5,226 nt of DNA, from positions 1 through 5,226 of the forward strand of contig JAADGX010000195.1 in NCBI GenBank assembly GCA_013152135.1. The letters are read 5' to 3'. The notes below the pieces were generated by a model. That model ran no database searches, was not told where the DNA came from, and worked only from the letters and a program-made list of their open reading frames with translations. Source of the DNA: Chlorobiota bacterium (lineage in GTDB: Bacteria > Bacteroidota > Ignavibacteria > SZUA-365 > JAADGX01). Positions within the stretch are counted from its first letter, which is position 1, and the number at the start of each line of letters is the position of its first letter. The position numbers and the translations under genes are program-made. This document shows, piece by piece, positions 1 through 5,226 of the stretch.

Positions 1-153
1 GGGCGCCTCGTTCGGACACTGGTTCGACAGGAGCTGGATCCCGGCCGGTACCAGGCGTCGTTCGACGCGGCTGGTCTGTCCGGCGGCGTCTATTTCTACC
101 GCCTGCACGCGGGAAGCGGCCTCATCACGCGAAAGATGGTGGTTGTGAGATAA
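1..153 (+). CDS. C-terminal fragment of a secreted protein ending in a T9SS type A / FlgD-Ig-like sorting domain
   Basis: Only the last 50 codons are present, in frame 1, ending at TAA 151-153; the start lies left of the window. The visible peptide has the layout of the C-terminal sorting domain of Type IX-exported proteins. An Arg-Leu-Val-Arg-Thr-Leu strand is followed by a short turn (LDPGRY), then the hallmark FDAAGLSGGVYFYRL, and finally a basic end, TRKMVVVR. In this family the Gly-Val-Tyr-(F/Y)-Tyr-Arg-Leu strand and the terminal Lys-Met-(V/I)-(V/L) strand form a small Ig-like sandwich. The outer-membrane T9SS translocon recognises it, and it is usually cleaved after export. The body of the protein and its activity cannot be seen. 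The coding is GC-rich (about 70% over the first 60 bases), unlike the AT-rich gap that follows. The closely related FlgD Ig-like fold would look similar, so the secretion route is inferred. Confidence 0.85.
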   Translation, partial: GRLVRTLVRQELDPGRYQASFDAAGLSGGVYFYRLHAGSGLITRKMVVVR

Positions 154-235
154 CGTATCATTTACGCTGGAAACCGATAACAATAGATTGGAAATAAAAA
201 AAACTTTTGATCAAATCAATCAAAGGAAGAATGGT
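154..235 (+). promoter_or_regulatory. AT-rich intergenic region, probable upstream control region of the giant gene
   Basis: This 82-base gap is sharply AT-rich (about 27% GC over 181-240) between two more GC-rich coding regions. It contains an A8 tract at 196-203 and a perfect ten-base palindrome TTTGATCAAA at 206-215, followed by overlapping TCAA repeats to about 223. I found no exact match to the Bacteroidota TAnnTTTG -7 element and no convincing sigma-70 -10/-35 pair. I also found no hairpin-plus-T-run terminator for the upstream gene. Read-through from upstream and a promoter in this gap are both possible; the composition only suggests regulatory DNA. Confidence 0.3.
223..227 (+). promoter_or_regulatory. 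Ribosome binding site (AAGGA) selecting the ATG at 236
   Basis: AAGGA lies within the purine run AAAGGAAGA (222-230) and leaves 8 bases before the ATG at 236, a normal spacing. A competing ATG at 231 is only 3 bases away and opens an 18-codon frame that stops at 285-287. The spacing, the signal peptide and the long open frame all support 236 as the start. Confidence 0.6.
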
Positions 236-346
236 ATGCAATCCCCAACGTCTTACAACGATTCTCCTGGAAAAAGGAACGCATTAAGCCGGTCGTTTCT
301 CTCTGTTTTCATTGCCTGTTTTTTCCTGGCACTACCGTTGTTTGCA
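236..346 (+). other. Signal peptide of the giant protein (residues 1-37)
   Basis: The N-terminus has a polar lead with Lys13, Arg14 and Arg19. A hydrophobic core of about 16 residues follows (FLSVFIACFFLALPLF), then Ala37 before Gln-Gln-Gln. Small or helix-breaking residues near the end (Leu-Pro-Leu-Phe-Ala) fit signal peptidase I cleavage after Ala37. Cys28 lies in the middle of the core without a good lipobox (IAC followed by FF), so a lipoprotein is unlikely. Confidence 0.85.
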
Positions 347-3300
347 CAACAGCAGAATGAAAAGGGAACGTCCTCCACGACGTACTCTCCGGATAACCCA
401 AGCTTTAAAGCAATAGTAACAGAGGACTCTTCAAGCGTTGTTCCTTTGAATAAAAATGCATCACAGGATCTGAATACAAAACCGAAAGGCGTGAATACCA
501 TACAGGGGGATGGTGACGATGAAATCTTGCTTAGTTTTTCCACATCAGTAAATGACTATGAACATACTTTAAAGATGAGAGACACACGATCGAAAGCTCC
601 GTGTTGGTTGGGGATTAATAATAATTGGATGAAGGTATGGTATAAGATTGGGAATGGTAGTTGGGTGCTAGATTATAATGATGAAAATGTAGGGGGGTAC
701 ATAAATGGACATTTGTATCTCGGGCCTGGAGAGAAATCTAGCTGGAAATATAAAAGAACTTGGAATTGTGACGGAGGAGGGGGTAATACCGATGAAGACC
801 AGGCAACCAAAACGACGTTGGCGATGAAACCTCCCACCAGTGTGTCAGCATCAGATGCGGCAAGCGACAAGTATGTCACCATCACCTGGGGTAAAGGAAC
901 GGACCATCCCGATGACGAGCACAGGTATTACATCTATAAAGTTGATAATAGTATCGATTATCTGATAGGTTCTGTTAACGGCGACAAGCGTTCATTTACT
1001 AGCAATGAATTGCCCGGTACAAGTGCGACATACGTCGTCCGTTCCGTTTCGCGACTGAATTGGAAGAAGTCATCACGAGCTACGAATGTTGGCTCAACCA
1101 AACCCTTTCAAAATCCGACAAACGTTGACGCGTCTGATAACACGTACGTCGGTTTTGTTCGGGTCACCTGGACCAGGACGTCGGATTTCGCATCGCATTT
1201 CCGGATTTACCGTGACGGAATGCTCATCGGTACGGTTCCGGCCAGCAAGACAACGTTCGACGACAGGACCATCGAGGACGGCGTCACGCATAATTACTGC
1301 GTTAGATCCTACCACAACGATACGCCAGTAATGGAATCCGTTCCTACTTCCGGAAATCCCTTTTCCTGCGACAACGGACGGGGATTTCCCATCCATCCGA
1401 AAGCATCCGACGGAATTTATTCCAACCGTGTGAAGATTTCCTGGGACAACCTGAATTCCGTCGCCAGCGAGATAAAGCTCTACCGTGATGACGACGAGCT
1501 TGGCACGGTAAGCGCCAACGCTCGGTCCTTCTACGATTACGACGGCATACCGGGCAAAATCCACAGGTACGGGATCGCGGCAATTGATTCCAGCGGGGAG
1601 GAATTCGTTCCCGTCGAAGTGTACGGCTACATCGCTCCGGACGGCCGCATCGAGGGCAAGGTGACTACACCGACACAGGCGGGGATCCAGGACGTCGATG
1701 TCAGCATCGTTCCTACTGCGGATACGACGCGGAGCGCGCTTTTATTTGACGGTGACGATGACTACGTGGACGCCGGTGGGAAAACATCACTCGCACCGGT
1801 TGGGAAGATGACGTTGGAATTCTGGGTTAAGAAGAACGTAGGCACTCAAGGTTGGATTTGTGATAAATGGGCTGTTAATGGCTACCGGGTGTGGATAGAG
1901 GACACTACGCTTGTCGTTAAGATTGCAAACATCAGGTCTGAATTCATATGTATTACCGGTCAATGGCAGCATATAGCTCTTACGGTGGATGGAACAGCAC
2001 TTAACTATTATATAAACGGGGTGCTGAAACATACAGACACGTACGCTTGGATATTGAATCCCAGCAATGAACCGCTTCTGATAGGTAATATCAGAAAGAA
2101 CAGCATGTGGGGGTTGGATGGTAAGTTAGACGATTTCCGGATATGGGATTATGTTCGCACCGAGGAGGAGATACAAAGAGATATGAACCGCAGGCTGAGC
2201 GGGAACGAGGCCGGCCTGCTGGGATACTGGCCGTTTGATAAAACCTCCTCGACGCCGGATGTCACGGGCGATTATGCAGTCAGAAAGGGAAACCACGGAT
2301 ACGTCTATGGTGCGGTTTTCACGAATGATATTCCGGACGTCAAGCCGCGGGCCCTGACCGACGTTTCGGGATACTACGCTATTCGCGGTATTTACTATGG
2401 TTCGGTTGAGCAGTTTGCCATCATGCCGTTCAAGGTAAAGCATGGCTTCAGGCCGGATACGTTGAAAAGAACACTCGATCTGCCTAATCCTTCTTCTCTC
2501 AACGTCAATTTTTTAGATACGACTGCGTTTTCGGTCGAGGGCTACGTGAAATTTCCGTCATTGCCCGGTCAGCTCGATAGTTGCGGTGTTTCCGGCGTCG
2601 AAATTCTGATTAACGGGAAATACATCGGGGTTAAGACGGATGGAAACGGACAGTTCCTTCTCTCCGTCCCTGAAGCCGGTACGTATTCGTTTGCTCCGCG
2701 ATTCGCGAATCACAGGTTCACACCACCATCGATCACGCTGGAAATCATGGATCACGTTGTAGCGCCCAACGCGTTGCAGTTCGCCGATACAACGACGCAC
2801 CTGCTTTCCCTGCGTGCCCGAGGCGGCTCCCGGGACTGTGACGTGCCCGTCGGCAAAGCGGAAGTCACGATTGATGTGATGGGCACGGATACCGCGAACG
2901 TGTCACCATGCTATTCATTCTCCCAAGAGACAAACACTGACGGCAACATCTACCTGAAACTTCCGGCCCAGCGGTACCATTTGAATGTCAAGTATCTGTC
3001 CAACCGGATCACGGGAAAGGGCAAAGAAGAACAGAGAATGTGGAATATGACAGAGGATAGCCTGGTAGCGGGTATCGGTCTCGACACGACTTCAACGGAG
3101 GGTTCTGATACAACGCGAGTGAGTGTGGAGGACACGCTGTATTTCAACTACCATCCAGAACCGCTTGTAACGATACAATCATTTTGGGATTCATGCAGTG
3201 CTCTCAAGGTGCTCGAACAGGGAGTCGATTACCATGTGAAGATCGATGTGCAGGAAGTCATTCCACACCGTGACGGCGCGCAATATGATGTCACTTGCGA

Positions 3301-5226
3301 TCTCGATACAGGATACGCGCTCATCTACGACGAGATAAAAGACGGCTATACGGGCCCGGATACGCTTGTCGTTTCGCAAGGGAAGGTGTTTCTTGATTAT
3401 GACAAGTACCTCGACTACTACCTGCTCCTTGCCGGTGAGCCGAACATTTATGAAAACGTAAGTGAGCCCTTGCGTTCTTACAGAAAAAAATTCCAGGTTG
3501 CCGTGCAATCTTATGATCAACCATTAGTATGGTCAGATGAAATATGGGCGGTAGTAAAAGGCCATAAATCGAGAACCCAGACGTTTTTCACGAAGACGCC
3601 GGAATTGCCGTTTTTCATACTGCGCGATCCTCCCGGAGATCAAAGCTCCAGCTTTTTGGAACGAGGGAAATCATTTACCTACACGTACGGTTATCAATAC
3701 AAGCTCAGTGCGGGAACTAATATATTTGCAAGTGTAAAAATCGGCGCGGGTTCGACCCTGCCCTTTGTTGGCAAAACAGGCGCTGATATCAAATTGAAGG
3801 GTTCTATCGAAACCGGAGCTATAATCCAGGGTCAGAATACGGTGACAACCTCCTTTACTGCCACGGAAAGATTTTCTACTGCTGACGAAATTCCCGGACT
3901 CCCGGACCCCCTTCCCGGTGGTGGTGACGTCGTAGTCGGAGCTTCTTTGAATATGACTTATGCCCTCACGGATGTCGTTGACGTGGATGAAAACTGTCAA
4001 ATTGATCGAGATACTTCACTGGCCTGGGGAGCGGAAGATTTCAATACTACCTATATCTATACAATCGAACATATCAAGAGAACCTTGATCCCACAGCTTA
4101 AAACCCTCAGACAAGTCATCCTCAACAATAATGATGCACAGTCGGCAAAAGATTCGGCGGATATCTTTCAAAGTTACATCGATGTCTGGGAACAAGTAGT
4201 TCGGAAAAACGATTCGTTGAAGAATGAAGGACAATTCGTCCACAATGTTTCCTTCAGCGCAGGCTCGCAGTACACATCGACGGAGACCTCGACCGACGAA
4301 GCTACCGTCAGCTTCAATATTACACTCTACGTGAAACTAAGTGTAGCTGTTTCTGCCAGCGCTAAAGTAGGTGATTTTAACGAGGTAGCGGGCGGTGTGA
4401 AAGTATCTTTCAAGATGCAGGGCGGGCAGGGTTGGAACTCTTCAACTTCAAGTTACAATACGACCGGTTTCACACTGAACGATGATGATCCGGGAGACTT
4501 CTTCAGCGTGGATATCCGGGAGGACCCGGTATATGGAACACCTATATTCAATCTCGTGGCCGGTACGAGCAGTTGCCCGTGGGAACCGGGGTCGCAGTCC
4601 CGCGATGGGGCATTCTTTCCCGGTGTGCCTCACCCCCAGCCGAAACTGACCCTGGATAAATACCTTGCTACCGATATCTTACCCGATGAGAAAGCCACGT
4701 TCATCATGACGATGACGAACACGAGTGAAAGTGATGAAGTCCGTTACTACGATCTCCTCGTCAGCCAGCTCAGTAATCCCGACGGGGCGATCATACGTGT
4801 CGGTGGAGTCGTTATCGAGCAACGGTTGAGGTACATGCTTCCGCCGGGAGTGGGCTACAAGGCCACGTTGACGGTCGAGCGCGGGCCCATCGCCTACGAT
4901 TACGAAAATCTCCAGGTCATCATGCGTTCCGAGTGTGATACGCTTGTTTCGGACATCGTGCATTTCGACGTCCATTACCTCAGTCCCTGTAGCAGTGTCA
5001 CGCTGGTGGAACCCGGGAACAACTGGCTGGTCAACCAGACCAACAACAATTCCCTGCACATCGTCCTGACCGACCTGGAAAAAGACAAGATCGGCGAAGA
5101 CCTCGAGCTGCAGTACAGGAAAATCGGAACCCAGAAATGGAAACTGGGTATGCTCATTCCGTTGAATGATATCGTCGATCAGAAGTTCAAGTTCTTCGAG
5201 ACGGATTGGCCGATCCAATCCAATAT
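236..5226 (+). CDS. Giant multidomain secreted protein (signal peptide, FN3-like repeats, LamG, beta-sandwich modules), 3' end outside the window
   Basis: One frame stays open from ATG 236 to the window edge, giving 1663 residues with no stop, so the protein is longer than this. Domains in order: signal peptide 1-37; linker to about 91; Trp/Asn-rich segment 92-183 ending in GGGG; three FN3-like repeats 198-465; a carboxypeptidase-regulatory-like sandwich beginning at 470 and resuming near 708, interrupted by a LamG/jellyroll domain at about 500-668; two further sandwich domains, 765 to about 850 and 859-925; a transition region to 1127; an unusual strand-helix-strand module 1128-1452; a CARDB-like domain 1467-1580; and the start of an Ig/FN3-like domain at 1583. 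The export signal and extracellular-type domains imply a secreted or surface-attached protein, plausibly for adhesion or glycan binding. I see no catalytic motif. A T9SS sorting domain at the unseen C-terminus is plausible from the neighbouring gene but not shown. Composition is mosaic, with AT-rich stretches at the N-terminus and in the LamG part. I do not recognise a named gene. Confidence 0.9.
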   Translation, partial: MQSPTSYNDSPGKRNALSRSFLSVFIACFFLALPLFAQQQNEKGTSSTTYSPDNPSFKAIVTEDSSSVVPLNKNASQDLNTKPKGVNTIQGDGDDEILLSFSTSVNDYEHTLKMRDTRSKAPCWLGINNNWMKVWYKIGNGSWVLDYNDENVGGYINGHLYLGPGEKSSWKYKRTWNCDGGGGNTDEDQATKTTLAMKPPTSVSASDAASDKYVTITWGKGTDHPDDEHRYYIYKVDNSIDYLIGSVNGDKRSFTSNELPGTSATYVVRSVSRLNWKKSSRATNVGSTKPFQNPTNVDASDNTYVGFVRVTWTRTSDFASHFRIYRDGMLIGTVPASKTTFDDRTIEDGVTHNYCVRSYHNDTPVMESVPTSGNPFSCDNGRGFPIHPKASDGIYSNRVKISWDNLNSVASEIKLYRDDDELGTVSANARSFYDYDGIPGKIHRYGIAAIDSSGEEFVPVEVYGYIAPDGRIEGKVTTPTQAGIQDVDVSIVPTADTTRSALLFDGDDDYVDAGGKTSLAPVGKMTLEFWVKKNVGTQGWICDKWAVNGYRVWIEDTTLVVKIANIRSEFICITGQWQHIALTVDGTALNYYINGVLKHTDTYAWILNPSNEPLLIGNIRKNSMWGLDGKLDDFRIWDYVRTEEEIQRDMNRRLSGNEAGLLGYWPFDKTSSTPDVTGDYAVRKGNHGYVYGAVFTNDIPDVKPRALTDVSGYYAIRGIYYGSVEQFAIMPFKVKHGFRPDTLKRTLDLPNPSSLNVNFLDTTAFSVEGYVKFPSLPGQLDSCGVSGVEILINGKYIGVKTDGNGQFLLSVPEAGTYSFAPRFANHRFTPPSITLEIMDHVVAPNALQFADTTTHLLSLRARGGSRDCDVPVGKAEVTIDVMGTDTANVSPCYSFSQETNTDGNIYLKLPAQRYHLNVKYLSNRITGKGKEEQRMWNMTEDSLVAGIGLDTTSTEGSDTTRVSVEDTLYFNYHPEPLVTIQSFWDSCSALKVLEQGVDYHVKIDVQEVIPHRDGAQYDVTCDLDTGYALIYDEIKDGYTGPDTLVVSQGKVFLDYDKYLDYYLLLAGEPNIYENVSEPLRSYRKKFQVAVQSYDQPLVWSDEIWAVVKGHKSRTQTFFTKTPELPFFILRDPPGDQSSSFLERGKSFTYTYGYQYKLSAGTNIFASVKIGAGSTLPFVGKTGADIKLKGSIETGAIIQGQNTVTTSFTATERFSTADEIPGLPDPLPGGGDVVVGASLNMTYALTDVVDVDENCQIDRDTSLAWGAEDFNTTYIYTIEHIKRTLIPQLKTLRQVILNNNDAQSAKDSADIFQSYIDVWEQVVRKNDSLKNEGQFVHNVSFSAGSQYTSTETSTDEATVSFNITLYVKLSVAVSASAKVGDFNEVAGGVKVSFKMQGGQGWNSSTSSYNTTGFTLNDDDPGDFFSVDIREDPVYGTPIFNLVAGTSSCPWEPGSQSRDGAFFPGVPHPQPKLTLDKYLATDILPDEKATFIMTMTNTSESDEVRYYDLLVSQLSNPDGAIIRVGGVVIEQRLRYMLPPGVGYKATLTVERGPIAYDYENLQVIMRSECDTLVSDIVHFDVHYLSPCSSVTLVEPGNNWLVNQTNNNSLHIVLTDLEKDKIGEDLELQYRKIGTQKWKLGMLIPLNDIVDQKFKFFETDWPIQSN
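509..784 (+). other. Trp/Asn-rich Cys-bracketed segment of unknown fold (residues about 92-183)
   Basis: This stretch does not match a domain I know. It starts with a strand-like ILLSFSTS and then runs between Cys123 and Cys178, which could form a disulfide outside the cell. Six Trp lie inside this bracket (124, 131, 135, 143, 170, 176), with many Asn, Tyr and Gly. It closes with a four-glycine hinge (180-183) before the FN3-like repeats. Aromatic-rich exported segments at the N-terminus often bind ligands such as glycans, but that is inference only. The DNA is strongly cytosine-poor on the coding strand from about 601 to 780. Confidence 0.45.
827..1630 (+). repeat. Three tandem fibronectin type III-like repeats (residues 198-465)
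   Basis: Three units of about 85 residues share a pattern. Each has an opening Pro and a (D/T)-(A/V)-S-(D/A) turn, then a strand ending in Trp (VTITW at 214-218, VRVTW ending at Trp312, VKISW at 399-403). Next comes a strand (Y/R/K)-(I/L)-Y-(R/K) (YIYK at 232, RIYRDG at 323, KLYRDD at 414), a (I/L)-G-(S/T)-V strand, a (S/T)-F turn and a late Tyr strand. The Trp in strand B and Tyr in strand C are typical of FN3 folds. The similarity is at protein level; the DNA is diverged, so these are old duplications. They probably act as spacers or binding modules holding the larger domains away from the cell. Confidence 0.7.
1643..2515 (+). other. Carboxypeptidase-regulatory-like beta-sandwich interrupted by a LamG insertion
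   Basis: Residues 470-495 (GRIEGKV, then GIQDVDVSIVP) are the first strands of a CarboxypepD_reg/transthyretin-like domain. In this family the next motif should be a T-D-x-x-G-x-Y turn within some tens of residues. Here it appears only at 708-714 (TDVSGYY, then AIRGIYYG), about 210 residues later. The two halves bracket a complete LamG domain. The later half continues through a HGFRPDTL strand and ends near residue 760. I infer one sandwich domain with another domain inserted in a loop. Confidence 0.6.
1733..2239 (+). other. LamG / concanavalin A-like jellyroll domain (residues about 500-668)
   Basis: The order of motifs is that of bacterial Laminin_G_3/LamG-like jellyroll domains. ALLFDGDDDYVDAG (501-514) is the usual opening. 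MTLEFWVK (525-532) is the 'T-x-E-x-W-V/I' strand, and QWQHIALTVDG (576-586) matches the 'W-x-H-v-A-x-x-x-d-G' strand. YYINGVL is the 'l-Y-v-n-G' hairpin, LDDFRIWDYVRTEEEI (631-646) the near-C-terminal 'i-D-e-v-r-i-w-n-r-a-r-t-x-e-E-i' motif, and LLGYWPFD (661-668) the closing 'l-x-g-y-w-x-f-d'. Such domains usually bind glycans or proteins. GC is about 45% over 1741-2160 against about 64% over 1621-1740 and 60% over 2161-2220. Confidence 0.85.
2528..3000 (+). other. Two further beta-sandwich domains of carboxypeptidase-regulatory/Cna-B type (residues 765 to about 850 and 859 to about 921)
   Basis: The first opens FSVEGYVKFP (765-774) and carries the pattern GVSGVEILINGK, then TDGNGQFLLSVPEAGTYSF. 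This is the 'G-v-x-G-x-V ... T-D-x-x-G-x-f-x-x-x-v-p-x-G-x-Y' signature of extracellular sandwich domains. The second opens LRARGGSRDCDVPVGKAEV (from 859) and has TDGNIYLKLPAQRYHLNV, the same layout with a shorter spacing. Both act as stalk or spacer modules in known surface proteins. They follow the LamG-interrupted domain directly, so three related sandwiches are in series. Confidence 0.6.
3617..4591 (+). other. Unclassified module: DPPGD motif, strand-rich Ser/Thr segment, helical segment, second strand-rich segment, SSCPWEPG motif
   Basis: The module opens with ILRDPPGD (1128-1135). A first strand-rich part (1146-1215) alternates hydrophobic and small polar residues. After a Pro/Gly turn (EIPGLPDPLPGGGD, to 1231) and a GASLNMTYALTD strand comes a charged helical-looking segment (about 1270-1332, IEHIKRTLIPQLKTLRQVI and following). 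A second alternating segment (1334-1410) contains VSFNITLYVKLSVAVSASAKV. It closes with GFTLNDDDPGDFFSVDI (1411-1427) and SSCPWEPG (1445-1452). I recall similar motifs in very large FN3/LamG proteins of Bacteroidota-like bacteria, but cannot name a family and have not verified it. The topology resembles beta-hairpin pore formers; that is speculation. Confidence 0.4.
4634..5224 (+). other. CARDB-like domain followed by the start of an Ig/FN3-like domain, cut by the window
   Basis: Residues 1467-1580 have the pattern of CARDB/DUF11-type extracellular sandwiches. PKLTLDKYLATDILPDEKA is followed by FIMTMTNTSES (the 'f-x-v-x-v-t-N-x-s' strand), then a mid-domain RYMLPPGVGYKATLTVERG matching 'l-p-P-g-x-s-x-x-v-t-v-x-r-G'. 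A second unit begins at SPCSSVTLVEPGNNW (from 1583) and carries LELQYRKIGTQKW (1623-1635), a strand typical of Ig-like domains that describe 'l-x-v-q-Y-R-x-x-G-x-x-x-W'. The window ends in this domain at residue 1663, before its closing strands. Confidence 0.55.

Noticed and set aside
154..235. Rho-independent terminator for the upstream gene
   Set aside because: No GC-rich stem followed by a T run is present; the TTTGATCAAA palindrome has no loop and is too short and AT-rich.
231..287. Alternative ATG at 231 opening an 18-codon frame to TAA 285-287
   Set aside because: It is too close to the AAGGA (3 bases), very short, and overlaps the start of the giant gene in another frame.
601..699. 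Cytosine-poor stretch as a diversity-generating retroelement variable region
   Set aside because: Such systems alter adenines and normally act near the 3' end of the target gene with a nearby template repeat and reverse transcriptase. None of these is visible, and the depleted base is C.
253..885. Minus-strand frames of 96 and 70 codons over the N-terminal region
   Set aside because: They oppose the signal peptide and the Trp-rich segment. The Pro/Phe/Ser-rich peptides are what antisense reading of G-rich codons produces.
1086..1331. Plus-strand open frame of 81 codons in a different frame
   Set aside because: It is an out-of-frame shadow within the FN3-like region; the peptide is Thr/Arg/Ser-rich and low in complexity, with no supporting RBS.
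1094..1564. Minus-strand open frame of 156 codons
   Set aside because: It lies opposite the second and third FN3-like repeats. It shows no start context or domain of its own and overlaps another antisense frame (1344-1583).
4679..5218. Minus-strand open frame of 179 codons
   Set aside because: It lies wholly opposite the giant gene, whose plus-strand frame carries recognisable domain motifs there. The minus-strand peptide shows no domain and reads as the antisense of a GC-rich coding strand.

Overview
The window holds one very large secreted protein gene that runs off the right edge, preceded by the last 50 codons of a second exported-protein gene on the same strand. The upstream fragment ends in a Type IX secretion system (T9SS) type A / FlgD-Ig-like sorting domain. 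That points to the Bacteroidota/FCB superphylum or one of its environmental relatives (Ignavibacteriota, Calditrichota and similar candidate phyla); this is inference from one 50-residue tail. Base composition is mixed: about 70% GC in the first 60 bases, about 27% just before the second gene, and mostly 45-65% inside it. A Shine-Dalgarno-like AAGGA sits before the second gene. Classical Bacteroidota use such sites sparingly, so this mildly favours a non-classical FCB lineage.

Layout: 1-153, 3' end of a T9SS-exported protein. 154-235, an 82-base AT-rich intergenic region with an A8 tract, a perfect TTTGATCAAA palindrome and a ribosome binding site, and no recognisable terminator. 236-5226, a single uninterrupted plus-strand reading frame of 1663 codons plus two bases, with no stop before the window ends.

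The giant protein starts with a signal peptide (cut predicted after residue 37). A low-complexity linker and a Trp/Asn-rich Cys-bracketed segment follow (about 92-183), then three tandem fibronectin III-like repeats (198-465). Next comes a carboxypeptidase-regulatory-like beta-sandwich split by an inserted LamG/jellyroll domain (LamG about 500-668), then two more beta-sandwich domains of the same general kind (765-925). A long unusual module (about 1128-1452) has a 'DPPGD' motif and two strand-rich Ser/Thr segments flanking a charged helical segment. The visible part ends with a CARDB-like domain and the start of another Ig/FN3-like domain. This looks like a cell-surface or secreted multidomain adhesin-like protein; its molecular function is not evident.

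No RNA genes, mobile elements, CRISPR arrays or tandem DNA repeats were found. The parts worth a second look are the nested LamG insertion with its matching dip in GC, the strand-helix-strand module with the DPPGD and SSCPWEPG motifs, and a nearly cytosine-free island in the N-terminal coding region.
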